Shown: in pieces, positions 1-8,637 of the stretch
Layout of the letters: each line of letters opens with the position of its first letter
How positions within the stretch are numbered: position 1 is the stretch's first letter
Source of the DNA: Acidobacteriaceae bacterium UBA1307
GTDB lineage: Bacteria > Acidobacteriota > Terriglobia > Terriglobales > Acidobacteriaceae
NCBI GenBank assembly: GCA_002307235.1
Contig: DBTV01000040.1
Location: forward strand, 44,568-108,567
Direction of reading: 5' to 3'
Length of the DNA stretch: 64,000 nt
Translations under genes and position numbers: made by a program
Notes under the pieces: model-generated
Seen by the model: only the letters and a program-made list of their open reading frames with translations
Told to the model about the DNA's origin: nothing
The model's database searches: none

Positions 1-9
1 CATCCCTAA

Positions 10-153
10 GTCAAAAAGATCAAGAATGGTTATGCCGGCTATAACTCTCTCGAGCAAAAACACACAGATCGCACCAGAAGCAGGGTCATCATTGTGGCGG
101 TTGTGGGAGCCCTCGCAGGCATCATCATCGCCGCCGCTACGGCCAAAAACTAA
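10..153 (+). other. C-terminal fragment or relic ORF with a terminal membrane segment
   Basis: An open frame ends with TAA at 151-153 and is open back to a stop at 7-9, about 47 codons, with no ATG, and its only GTG and TTG codons lie inside the hydrophobic stretch or nowhere useful. The last 20 or so residues are strongly hydrophobic (VIIVAVVGALAGIIIAAA) after a short basic stretch, which looks like a C-terminal membrane anchor. It may be the tail of a broken gene whose body lies to the left, a relic, or chance. No family is recognised. Confidence 0.25.
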
Positions 154-174
154 AACCCGCACAACGACAAAATC

Positions 175-225
175 CCCCAGACCCGGGCTTCAGGTCTGAG
201 GGACTCAGTGCTCCAGCAGTTTTTT
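175..225 (+). terminator. Possible terminator between the left fragment and the phosphohexomutase gene
   Basis: CAGACC (178-183) pairs with GGTCTG (193-198), with flanking CCC/GGG pairing around one bulged A. A run of T at 220-225 follows 17 nt after the stem, which is further than usual. It lies between convergent reading frames. Confidence 0.3.
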
Positions 226-1663
226 ACTCGCCCAGCGCGAACTTCTTGCCGTCGGCAAGCAGCTTCGCTACCGACTCCTTCGAGCAGGTTTCGGTGTAGA
301 CGCGCAACAGGGGTTCGGTGCCGCTGGCGCGGAAGAGAATCCAGGTCTCGGCCGCGTTCGGCTTTGTGGCTGCCTCGGGGTTTTCGAGGAAGAGCTTCAC
401 GCCGTCGAGCGTCTCGGTACGCAGCAGCTTCATGCCGCCGAGGGCGACCTCGCCCGGCTTCAGAGCCAGAGCGCGGGCAATCGCCGCCTTCTTCTGCTCG
501 TCGGGAATGTGCAGGTCGACGCGACCGTACTGGTGCTCGCCGTACTCGGCCTGCAGGTCGGCGACCAACTGGCCCAGCGTCTTCTTCTCGTCGGCCATCA
601 CCTTGGCCAGCAGCAGCGAGTTCAGCAGCCCATCGCGCTCGGGCAGGTGGCGCTGGAAGCCGATGCCGCCCGACTCCTCGCCGCCCATCAGAATCTCGCG
701 CTCCAGCATGTAATCGCAGACGTACTTGAAGCCGATGCCGTGCTCGATCAGCTCGCGGCCATGCTTCTTGCAGATGCGGTCAAGCATCTTGGTCGTGTTG
801 AAGGCGCGCGTCACCGCACCCGGCCAGTCGTTGTGATACTTCAGCACCCAGCTCAGCAGCACTGAATAGATCTTGTGCGGATCGACGAAGTTGCCGTTCT
901 CGTCGGTCGCGCCAATGCGGTCCGCGTCGCCGTCCGTGCACAGGCCCGCGTCGCAGTGGTTGGCGACGACGGCCTCACCGAGCGCGCGAATATGCGGCTC
1001 AATCGGCTCGGGATGAATGCCGCCGAAGGTCGGGTCGGGGTTGGTGCGAATCGCCACGTGCTTAACGCCGAGCCGCTCGAAGATCGCAGGAATCAGTGTG
1101 CCGCCCGCGCCATACATTGCGTCGGTGGCAAACTTCAGGCCGCTCTTGGCGATGGCGTCCAGATTGACGAAGCTCTCGATCGCCTTCAGATACTCGGGCA
1201 GAAAATCGACGACCGTGATCGCGGCAGGGGCGGCCGCCACGGGAATCGGCTTGTCGAGGAAGGTCTCGATCTCGGCGATCATCGAAGGCTTGCCCGAACC
1301 GCCGTACCAGCCCTTGTACTTGACGCCGTTCCACTCGGCCGGATTGTGCGAACTGGTGATCATGATGCCGCCAGCGGCGCCGCGACCGCGCACGGCAAAG
1401 CTCAACGCCGGGGTCGGCGTCACGGCATTGGCCAACTGCACGGGGATGCCCGCTGCAGCCACCACCTGAGCGCAGGTCTCGGCAAAGGCCTTCGAGCCGA
1501 AGCGCGTATCGTAGCCAATACAAATGCCCTTGGCCGGGTCTTCCTTGGCGAGAACATAGGCGGCAATCGCCCCAGCGGCGATGCGCACATTCGCAAAGGT
1601 GAAATTGTCGGCGATAATCCCGCGCCAACCATCGGTTCCGAATTTAATTTGGGGATGGGACAT
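224..1663 (-). CDS. Phosphoglucomutase/phosphomannomutase family protein
   Basis: A 479-residue alpha-D-phosphohexomutase that should interconvert sugar 1- and 6-phosphates in the cytosol, feeding glycogen, cell-wall or polysaccharide precursors. The four family signatures are present in order: an N-terminal KFGTDGWRG, the phosphoserine loop TSSHNPAEWNG, the Mg-binding loop DGDADR followed by a GGEESGG sugar loop, and the C-terminal phosphate-binding RASGTEP. I chose the ATG at 1663 because the protein then begins just before the conserved start; an in-frame TTG at 1675 sits directly against the GAGAG ribosome-binding sequence. Substrate preference (glucose, mannose or glucosamine phosphate) cannot be read from the sequence. 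It stands alone in its strand block. Confidence 0.9.
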   Translation of the reverse strand: MSHPQIKFGTDGWRGIIADNFTFANVRIAAGAIAAYVLAKEDPAKGICIGYDTRFGSKAFAETCAQVVAAAGIPVQLANAVTPTPALSFAVRGRGAAGGIMITSSHNPAEWNGVKYKGWYGGSGKPSMIAEIETFLDKPIPVAAAPAAITVVDFLPEYLKAIESFVNLDAIAKSGLKFATDAMYGAGGTLIPAIFERLGVKHVAIRTNPDPTFGGIHPEPIEPHIRALGEAVVANHCDAGLCTDGDADRIGATDENGNFVDPHKIYSVLLSWVLKYHNDWPGAVTRAFNTTKMLDRICKKHGRELIEHGIGFKYVCDYMLEREILMGGEESGGIGFQRHLPERDGLLNSLLLAKVMADEKKTLGQLVADLQAEYGEHQYGRVDLHIPDEQKKAAIARALALKPGEVALGGMKLLRTETLDGVKLFLENPEAATKPNAAETWILFRASGTEPLLRVYTETCSKESVAKLLADGKKFALGE

Positions 1664-1791
1664 AGCTGATATCAACTCTCGGGTGAAAAAGGTTTAACTT
1701 ACGCCTCTAATAACTGGATTCAGCCTATCAGGAAAGGGAATGTCCCCTGCAAATTTGTCTCAATATCCGAGGATTTGCAGTCTGCCTCTCC

Positions 1792-3282
1792 CTAAATCGC
1801 GGCGAAATCGATAAATCCAAGTTCGGGGTTGGTCGAAACCAATCGCACCTGCACGCGGTCGCCCACGTCGAGCCCGTCGCCGCCTTCCACCAGCTTGCCT
1901 TCCACATGCGGAGTCAGCGTGCGCACAAAGACGCCATAGTGGTTCACGCCGGTCACAATGGCGCGATAGGTCTGCCCAATGTGCGCATGCAACACCACAG
2001 CGGCGATCCGCTTCTGCATCTCGCGCTCCACCTTGCGCGCGGCATCCTCCATGCGCGTGCAGCGCTCGGCAATGGCCTGCAAATCGTCGGCGGAATACGG
2101 CTGTGTCTTCTTCGCCAGCAGAGCCTTCAGAATGCGCAAGGTCACCACATCCGGGAAGCGGCGATTGGGCGCAGTCGAATGCGTATAGTCCTGCACGGCG
2201 AGGCCAAAATGCCCTGGAGAAACCTCATCGGGGCGCACCAGCACGTACTCGCCCGGGCCCATCAACTTGACCACGGTCAGCGAAAGATCAGGAAAGTGAT
2301 CGGGATCCTTGGCCTTGCGCAGCAGCAGAAAATCATTGAGCGCCTTTGAGTCGGGCTCGGCCGGCAGCGTTGCGCCCAGCTTCTCGGCCACCTGCACAAT
2401 CCGCTCCCAGCGCTTCGGCGTGCGCACAATGCGGCGGATGCTGGCGATGCCAGCCTCTTCAAACAGGCGCGCGATCACCCCATTGGCCGCCACCATGAAC
2501 TCTTCAATCAGTGAGGTGGCACGGTTCTTCTCCAGTCGCAGAATCTCGACCGCCTCCTCGGCCTGCATCATCGGGCGCGTCTCAATCGTCTCCAGATCGA
2601 GCGCGCCATGCTGGTAGCGACTGCCGAGCATGCGTCGCGCCGCCTCGTCCTGCAACCGGATCTGCTCGGCCAGCTTTGCATTCGCCGCGATCTTCGCCGG
2701 TGCCGCTGCCTTGCCCGCCAGCCACGCACCCACGCTCGGATAGGCCAGTTGCGCATGGTTGCGCACAATCGCGCGACAGGCCTTGCCGTCGCTCACCACG
2801 CCCGCCGCGTCCACGCGATACTCGATCACCATCGCCACGCGGTCCTCGTTTTCATTGAGCGAGGTCGCGCCTTCGCTCAACTCCACCGGCAGCATCGGAA
2901 AGACCCGCACGCCCACGTACACCGATGTCGTTTCGCTCAGCGCATGCGCGTCAAGCAGCGAGCCGCGATGCACGCGCGCATCCACGTCAGAGACGCCCAC
3001 CAGCACGCGAATCCGCCCATCGGTCAGTTGCTCGGCCCACTCGATCTGGTCCAGATCCTTCGAGGTGTCATTGTCGATCGACGACCACAAAAGATGCCGC
3101 AGATCGCGCACCCCGCCCCCGGCCGAGCTCACCGACTGCTCGGCAATCACCGCCAGTTCGCGATCCGTGCCTTCGGGGAACTCCGGCTGAAAACCATGCT
3201 CGAGCATCGCTGCATGGGCCGCGGCAATCAGGTTAAAGTGGCTCGGACGCTGACGATCCTCCGGCGAATGATAGGTTCGCAT
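1792..3282 (-). CDS. RNB-domain ribonuclease (RNase II/R family)
   Basis: 496 residues. The central part resembles the RNB exoribonuclease catalytic domain: an acidic cluster with DNDTSKDLDQIEWAE near residue 80 and DVDARVHRGS soon after, the typical VFPMLPVELSEGATSLNENE stretch and the late AVQDYTHSTAPNRRFPD motif. The last 70 residues look like an S1-type OB fold (RAIVTGVNHYGVFV, then VGDRVQVRLV). The N-terminal cold-shock domains of full RNase R are missing, so this is the short class also seen in cyanobacteria and acidobacteria. Predicted role is 3'-to-5' RNA degradation in the cytosol. Start ATG 3282 has AGGAG five bases upstream. Confidence 0.85.
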   Translation of the reverse strand: MRTYHSPEDRQRPSHFNLIAAAHAAMLEHGFQPEFPEGTDRELAVIAEQSVSSAGGGVRDLRHLLWSSIDNDTSKDLDQIEWAEQLTDGRIRVLVGVSDVDARVHRGSLLDAHALSETTSVYVGVRVFPMLPVELSEGATSLNENEDRVAMVIEYRVDAAGVVSDGKACRAIVRNHAQLAYPSVGAWLAGKAAAPAKIAANAKLAEQIRLQDEAARRMLGSRYQHGALDLETIETRPMMQAEEAVEILRLEKNRATSLIEEFMVAANGVIARLFEEAGIASIRRIVRTPKRWERIVQVAEKLGATLPAEPDSKALNDFLLLRKAKDPDHFPDLSLTVVKLMGPGEYVLVRPDEVSPGHFGLAVQDYTHSTAPNRRFPDVVTLRILKALLAKKTQPYSADDLQAIAERCTRMEDAARKVEREMQKRIAAVVLHAHIGQTYRAIVTGVNHYGVFVRTLTPHVEGKLVEGGDGLDVGDRVQVRLVSTNPELGFIDFAAI

Positions 3283-3350
3283 AGGCTCTCCTCGCTACAA
3301 CTGCCCAGCCTATCATTGCAGACACTCCAACGGCATCGGCTCCCAGAGCA

Positions 3351-3389
3351 AAAAAACGCGCCCCACACCAGTGATCCGGTGCGGGGCGC
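3351..3389 (-). terminator. Rho-independent terminator of the cytochrome operon
   Basis: A 12-bp stem with one mismatch, arms 3358-3369 and 3378-3389 around an 8-nt loop, followed on the minus strand by a run of T (A-run at 3351-3356). It lies 21 bases past the stop codon of the NapC/NirT gene and should end the minus-strand cytochrome transcript. Confidence 0.85.
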
Positions 3390-3410
3390 TGCTTTTTGTG
3401 TGCCTGTGTT

Positions 3411-4880
3411 TTAGTGCGCAATGCCAAGGTCAGAGAGCACCTTCGGCTTCGACTCTTCGACGGCCAGCAGGTTGTGGCAATTCGCGCAATCCTGCGTGAT
3501 CGTCTTGCCCGTCTTCGACGTGTGGTCGCCATCGTGGCAACGGAAGCAACCCGGATACGCCGTGTGCCCCAGGTTGTTCGGGTGCGTGCCCCAGGTCACC
3601 TTCATCTCCGGGAAGACGTTGCGCGCGTAGATCGCGTAGATCTGCGCTGCGGCCTGTTGTACCAGCCATCCCTTCGACTGCAGAACGTCAGGATGCTGCG
3701 AGCGATAGAACGCATTCAGTTGCTGCGCAATCTTCGCCTTCGCCTCGGCCTGGCTCGCGTAGTTGGCCTTGAGCAGTTCCAGACCTTCCTTGTGAATCCA
3801 GGGCAGCGAGGTGCTGATCGCACCATCACTCAGCGCCTGATTGATGCCCTCTTCCGGCGTCTGGAAGGTGTGCGTTGCGCGGTTGTGGCAGTCGATGCAA
3901 TCCATCGTCCGGCGCTCACCCTTCGGCGTCGCGCCATTCAGCGCCGAAGCCGCAAAGGTCGTCTCCGTGCCATCGCCGTTGCGCCGCGTAACCCAGGGAA
4001 TCGTCTGCCGGTCTGCCGAGCTGGCGATGTACTCCATGTGATTCAGGTGCACACCATGGATGCCGCTCAGATGCGAGAGCGAATCACGACCGCCGATGTG
4101 CAGCAGGACCACGGTCTGCGCCGCCGTGTTCGCTTCGTCGTCGGCATAGCTGGTTTTGACCAGCAGCTTGTCGCCCACGAACTTGGCCGGCGTGTGGCAG
4201 GACTCGCAGACCTCGCGCGCCGGCCGCAGGCTGGTCACCGGCGAGGGGATCGGCGTCGGATAATCGGGAATCAGCTTCGGCGCCAGCTTGGCAAACGGAT
4301 GCAGCGTCACTTCCACAAGCTGCTTGGTGCCATTCATCTTCGCGCGCACATAGGAGTCAATGCCCGAGCCCACGTGGCACTCCGTGCAAGCTACATTCGA
4401 GTGCGCCGAAACCTGATAGGCGGCAAACTCCGGCGCCATCACATGGCAGCTCTGCCCGCAGAACTGCGGCGAATCCATGTAGGAAACGCCCTTGTAACTG
4501 GCCAGCATCACGATCAGCATGTTGGCAATCGTCGCCACCAACACCACATCGAGACCATGCCGAAAAACATGATCGTTCAGGTCAATCGTGGGGAACACGG
4601 CCGGAATCTGCCCGGCCTTCTGCAGCTTTCTGCGGCGCAGAAAAACGCCGACAGGAATCAGCAGCAATCCAAGGATGAAAAATGCGGGCAGAATCAGAAA
4701 GAAGATGATGCCCAGATAAGGATTTCCATTTCCATGGCCGAAAAGGTCGATCAGCCAGGAGCCAACCATCGTCAGCGCCGAGGCCGTCGTAATCGCGCCT
4801 CCCGCCAGACTGATGGGATTATTGCCGAAAAACAGTGCTGGACGAATCCAGTTTTCACGAAATTGATTGAATGCTGACAC
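3411..4880 (-). CDS. NapC/NirT-type multiheme inner-membrane cytochrome c
   Basis: 489 residues. Two or three hydrophobic segments lie in the first 135 residues, then a periplasmic domain with five CXXCH haem sites (CTECH, CESCH, CIDCH, CFRCH, CANCH) and a first site with an extra residue, CGQSCH (CX3CH). Family role: take electrons from membrane quinol and pass them to periplasmic cytochromes, or the reverse. It is the last gene of the minus-strand cytochrome cluster and ends before a strong terminator. The start is placed at GTG 4880, because GGAGG lies five bases before it; the in-frame ATG at 4901 has no ribosome-binding site. The natural partners are the monoheme cytochromes and the MtrA-type decaheme protein upstream. 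Confidence 0.88.
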   Translation of the reverse strand: MSAFNQFRENWIRPALFFGNNPISLAGGAITTASALTMVGSWLIDLFGHGNGNPYLGIIFFLILPAFFILGLLLIPVGVFLRRRKLQKAGQIPAVFPTIDLNDHVFRHGLDVVLVATIANMLIVMLASYKGVSYMDSPQFCGQSCHVMAPEFAAYQVSAHSNVACTECHVGSGIDSYVRAKMNGTKQLVEVTLHPFAKLAPKLIPDYPTPIPSPVTSLRPAREVCESCHTPAKFVGDKLLVKTSYADDEANTAAQTVVLLHIGGRDSLSHLSGIHGVHLNHMEYIASSADRQTIPWVTRRNGDGTETTFAASALNGATPKGERRTMDCIDCHNRATHTFQTPEEGINQALSDGAISTSLPWIHKEGLELLKANYASQAEAKAKIAQQLNAFYRSQHPDVLQSKGWLVQQAAAQIYAIYARNVFPEMKVTWGTHPNNLGHTAYPGCFRCHDGDHTSKTGKTITQDCANCHNLLAVEESKPKVLSDLGIAH

Positions 4881-5067
4881 GTTGTCCTCCCTCGTGTCCA
4901 TACGCTCGCTTCAAGGCAAGCCCAAAGGCCGCTCCACCCGCAACAACCTGCGCACGATACCAGGCGAGTCGGCAAACAACAGGGGCCCAAGGAGACCAAC
5001 CTGCAAACAGCAACAGCCCGACGCGCAGCTACGCCGCGAACCGGGCCATCACCAGAAAACCTGACGC

Positions 5068-5385
5068 TTACTTCAAGCCGTGGAAGTAGGCCGAAACAGC
5101 CTTGACCTGCGCATCGTTCAAGCCGGCCACCGGATGCATCTTGCCCTTGCCGCTCTTGACCACCGCCTCGATCTGCACCGGCGTCAGCTTCTTGATCTCC
5201 GGATCGCTGACAGGCTTGATGCCCATCGCCTTCGCCATACCGGGGTTCGGGGTGCCGCTGGCACCGTGGCAGCTCTGGCACTTGGCCTTATAGACCGAAG
5301 CACCATCGGACTGCGCAAAGCTCATGCTGCTGGCCACCGCCAGCGTGCAAACGAGAGCAAACGAACTACACATGATTTTCTTCAT
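5068..5385 (-). CDS. Small periplasmic monoheme cytochrome c
   Basis: 105 residues with a signal peptide (MKKIMCSSFALVCTLAVASS, cleavage near SFAQ), one CQSCH haem site and a class I cytochrome c fold ending in an alpha-helical LNDAQVKAVSAYF. A methionine in GKGKMHPV is the likely distal haem ligand. It should act as a soluble electron carrier between the inner-membrane cytochrome encoded just downstream and the decaheme/porin module upstream. It is a close paralogue of the next gene (shared VYKAKCQSCHGA and MAKAM/KPV motifs), so a tandem duplication is likely. Start ATG 5385 is preceded by GGAAGGAG at good spacing; earlier in-frame starts would spoil the signal peptide. Confidence 0.9.
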   Translation of the reverse strand: MKKIMCSSFALVCTLAVASSMSFAQSDGASVYKAKCQSCHGASGTPNPGMAKAMGIKPVSDPEIKKLTPVQIEAVVKSGKGKMHPVAGLNDAQVKAVSAYFHGLK

Positions 5386-5557
5386 CAAACAACTCCTTCC
5401 TTGATTACCGGCCATCGTGCGGCCCATGAACCTACAGCACGCCCACGGGGATACAGGCGGCCGAACCGCAAACTGACCTTCTGGCTCCATTACACCTGCT
5501 CGCCGCGCGGTACGCAATCGTACAGGTGCCTGTGCAGGGGGTACAGTCAAAAAAAAC

Positions 5558-5881
5558 TCACTTGGCGAAGGAACGGAAATGGGCCACCGCCGCCTTGATC
5601 TCCGCATCCGACAACTTGCCCTTGTAGGCAGGCATCTTGCCCACGCCATTTTTCGTCAACTCGATCATCTGCGCCTCGGACTTGGACTTGACCGCAGGGT
5701 CCGTCACCGGCTTGACCTGCATGGCCTTGGCCATGGCCGGACTCGGAACGCCGGCCGCGCCGTGACAGCTCTGACATTTGGCCTTGTAGACCGCCTCGCC
5801 ACCCGACTGGGCAAACGATGCAAGACAAACTGAAAAAACCGCAACCGCGAGCATCGCTCCGACTGAAACCGTTTTTCTCAT
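5558..5881 (-). CDS. Small periplasmic monoheme cytochrome c
   Basis: 107 residues: signal peptide (MRKTVSVGAMLAVAVFSVCL, ending at SFAQ), a single CQSCH haem-binding site and a MPAYKGKLSDAEIKAAV C-terminal part with the probable methionine ligand. Class I cytochrome c, predicted periplasmic electron shuttle. It lies 118 bases after the beta-barrel gene and 172 bases before its paralogue, all on one strand. The ATG at 5881 is preceded by GGAGAG and gives a clean signal peptide, so I reject the longer in-frame extension upstream. Confidence 0.9.
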   Translation of the reverse strand: MRKTVSVGAMLAVAVFSVCLASFAQSGGEAVYKAKCQSCHGAAGVPSPAMAKAMQVKPVTDPAVKSKSEAQMIELTKNGVGKMPAYKGKLSDAEIKAAVAHFRSFAK

Positions 5882-5999
5882 CGCGCTCTCCGCACTGCCG
5901 CTCGGTTCTGCTGCCACGCCCAGCTTCAGGCGCGAAAAAGGAGATGGACCCGCACGCGGGCCCACCCCCATCGGTACTACCCTAACCGCAGCTTCACGG

Positions 6000-8540
6000 T
6001 TAGAACTCGTAGTGCACGCCAACCGAAATGTTGCTGGCGTGGAAGTTACGTGGTGCCGTCATGCCGGCCGACGTGGCGTTGATGCCCGTCGAGACCGTCA
6101 GCGAACTGCAAGGCACGATCGATGAAGCGCTGATCGTAGCTACCGTGGCGGTTGTGGTGCAGTACTGCGCACCCGAGGCTCCACCCTCGCCGTAACCGAA
6201 GTAGTTGTACTCGGCCTTCCAGATCAGTCCGGGATGCAGCGTGTAGGCCACGTTCGCATACGGCGTCTGATAGGTCGAAACCAGCGATCCGTTCACGTTG
6301 CGCGCATCGGGGAAGAACTGGCTGCCGGCCACCGAGCTGATCCGGTAACCGAGGTTCGCCTTCAGCTTGTCGACCGGCGTCACCGCAACAGCCACCGAAC
6401 CGGTCTGCGTCGGCGCATCGGTAAACGAACGCGCCTTCCAGGTCGTGCCGCTCTTGCACAGATTCGGCGCGCCGCCGGCCGTCAGGGTTGCCGCTCCGGC
6501 CACGCCGGTTGCAGCACCCGAGCTAAAGCAGATGTTGGTCGCCGTATACACATCCGTGTACGCGTAGTCGAAGTTAAGCGAGTAACGCTCACTCGGTGCC
6601 AACACGCCCGTCAGGCTCACCGCGCGGGTGTAGTCGACGTGGTTGAGCGGACCATCGTAGTAGTTGCTCGCCGCCGCCGCCACGTAGGCCGCGTTGTTGT
6701 TGGTGTTGTTGTGCCGCTCCAGGTCGTTGTAGGCCGCCGAGAAGCTTGCCCACGGCTTCGGCTTGAAGCGGGTGTGCAACCGGTAGTGCTGCGACTGGCG
6801 CGCCGTCATCGTCGTGAAGGCGTTGTCGCTGTAGTTCACCTCGACCGAGCCGTTCACGTCCCAGTTGGCCGTCGGCCGGTAGGAGGCGCTGAAGGTGCCG
6901 CCCTGCTCGGAGACCGCCACCGTGCCGTTGACCGGGTTGGGCAGTGTCGTCGGGATGTCGACGTTGTGCGGAGCGCCTTCACCGATGTTGCGGTTGCTGT
7001 AGCGATAGCTCAGCGTGAAGTTGGTCCGCGGCAGCGCATCCCAGCTCGCCGTCAGAATGTTGGTGAGCTGCTCGTTGCCGAAGTAGTCGTACATGGTCGC
7101 GCCGGTCGTGCCGCCCATCGACGAACCCGTGCCCGAGGTCAGCGTGCCGGTGTAGTTCACCGTGGCGCTGCCCGCCGTCGAGGGTGTCGACAACGTGGCC
7201 GAAGCCGGCAGGTAAGAGGAACCCGGCTGCTGGGCCGAAACAAAGCTGGCCTGATCGGAGAGGCTGAAGCTCTTCGTCGCCTGCCAGGTCACGCCGTAGT
7301 CGGCTGAAAACACCTCACGCTTGCCCGTGGCCGAGCCGCTGTACACGGCATTGCGCACCGTGCCGTTCAGGCCCCAGCCCGACTCGTAATAGTTGGGCAT
7401 GTTCATCGTCGCCCACGAGTAGGTTGCCTGGCCGTTCATGACCACGTTCTTGATGCTCGAGCTCTGAAAACGCAGCGTCTCGCTCGGCTGCGTCACCCGC
7501 GTCGGCTGGCTGCGCAGATAGCTGGTCACCACCGCGCAGGCCGGATCGATGATCGGCTTGCCGCCACCTTGCGCGGCAGAGAGGATCGTCGTCGAGTTGG
7601 CCATGCTGGTCGTGTTGCAGTTCGAGGTCGCATAGGGCGCGCTGGTTGCATCCCAGTTGCCCAGGTACGCCGGCGTGCCGTCGGCCTCCTGTACCAGGAA
7701 ACCATTCGGATCAAGCGTGAAGTAAGAGTCCGCCTTGTAGTGGTAGACCTTCTCTTCAAAGCTGATCGTGGTGCCCTCGACCGGCTTCCAGTCCACGCCC
7801 GCCGTGTACTCATCGGTCGAATTGCGCTGGTACTCGAGCAGCAGGGCGCTGTTCTTGAGAATGCCGCCGCTGCGCGAGGGCGACAGGCTCGGACCCTGCA
7901 TGATGTTCTGCGAGTAACCGAAGTGGTAGCTGACCGTCGACTGCGGCAACAGGGTCAGCTCCGTGTCCGTCATCCGGCGCACGGTGTTGAACAAAAAGGG
8001 CGAGTGCTGCACCTGCGGCCAGGCGAGCGAAGTGGTCGACGTGGCCGAGGGACCAATCGGCACCGACAGTCCCGCCGGAACATTCGGGTTGCCCAGCAGG
8101 TTGTAGTCAAAGTACTGCCGGTTGCGCCGGAAGGTGCCGGTGAACTCGTAGACGTGCCCTTTTTCCGCCGTCAGCTTGGCGAAGTTGATGGAGTCGCCGC
8201 CGAAACCCGAGCCAAAGGCGTGCAGGTGGTCGACCAGCGCATGTTTGTTCGATTCCAGAGCATGCAGATCCAGGGTCTCGCCCTGCACGCGCGGACCAGA
8301 CTGGTCATTGACCAGCGTATGGTACATCGCGCCGCTGCCTACCTTGTTCACCATGCGACCACCCATATCCACGGAGTGGCGGGCCGAATAGCCCTCGGGA
8401 ATCGTGATCTTCGAAGAGAATTGCGTCGGCACCTGGGCCAGGACGCCGCACACCATCATCCACGGCAGAACCGCCACTCCGGCGGCCATGCGCCGGGCGG
8501 GTTGTGCCTGGAAGAGCCGTGTTAAACAGCCAGTGTTCAT
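6000..8540 (-). CDS. MtrB/PioB-type outer-membrane beta-barrel of a porin-cytochrome complex
   Basis: 846 residues: signal sequence, then a long stretch of alternating aromatic/polar strands typical of a large beta-barrel, ending in the outer-membrane signature VGVHYEF with C-terminal Phe. Size and position directly after a decaheme cytochrome match the MtrB/PioB family, whose barrel holds an MtrA-type cytochrome across the outer membrane. The paired CXXC near the N-terminus of Shewanella MtrB is not seen after the predicted cleavage site. Start ATG 8540 has GAGG six bases upstream; an in-frame GTG lies at 8552. No surface MtrC/OmcA-like decaheme gene accompanies it, so the arrangement is closer to MtoAB/PioAB than to full MtrCAB. 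Confidence 0.88.
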   Translation of the reverse strand: MNTGCLTRLFQAQPARRMAAGVAVLPWMMVCGVLAQVPTQFSSKITIPEGYSARHSVDMGGRMVNKVGSGAMYHTLVNDQSGPRVQGETLDLHALESNKHALVDHLHAFGSGFGGDSINFAKLTAEKGHVYEFTGTFRRNRQYFDYNLLGNPNVPAGLSVPIGPSATSTTSLAWPQVQHSPFLFNTVRRMTDTELTLLPQSTVSYHFGYSQNIMQGPSLSPSRSGGILKNSALLLEYQRNSTDEYTAGVDWKPVEGTTISFEEKVYHYKADSYFTLDPNGFLVQEADGTPAYLGNWDATSAPYATSNCNTTSMANSTTILSAAQGGGKPIIDPACAVVTSYLRSQPTRVTQPSETLRFQSSSIKNVVMNGQATYSWATMNMPNYYESGWGLNGTVRNAVYSGSATGKREVFSADYGVTWQATKSFSLSDQASFVSAQQPGSSYLPASATLSTPSTAGSATVNYTGTLTSGTGSSMGGTTGATMYDYFGNEQLTNILTASWDALPRTNFTLSYRYSNRNIGEGAPHNVDIPTTLPNPVNGTVAVSEQGGTFSASYRPTANWDVNGSVEVNYSDNAFTTMTARQSQHYRLHTRFKPKPWASFSAAYNDLERHNNTNNNAAYVAAAASNYYDGPLNHVDYTRAVSLTGVLAPSERYSLNFDYAYTDVYTATNICFSSGAATGVAGAATLTAGGAPNLCKSGTTWKARSFTDAPTQTGSVAVAVTPVDKLKANLGYRISSVAGSQFFPDARNVNGSLVSTYQTPYANVAYTLHPGLIWKAEYNYFGYGEGGASGAQYCTTTATVATISASSIVPCSSLTVSTGINATSAGMTAPRNFHASNISVGVHYEF

Positions 8541-8637
8541 AGAATGCCTCACTCGTAACGTCGTTCGACGTGTCCAAAAAACTCTTTGCCATCTCCGTGC
8601 CGACGGCCCACGCTCGGGCGCGAGCCGCCGACCGCCG

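Noticed and set aside
3396..4877. A 493-codon plus-strand frame
   Set aside because: Antisense to the NapC/NirT cytochrome, whose haem motifs settle the coding strand.
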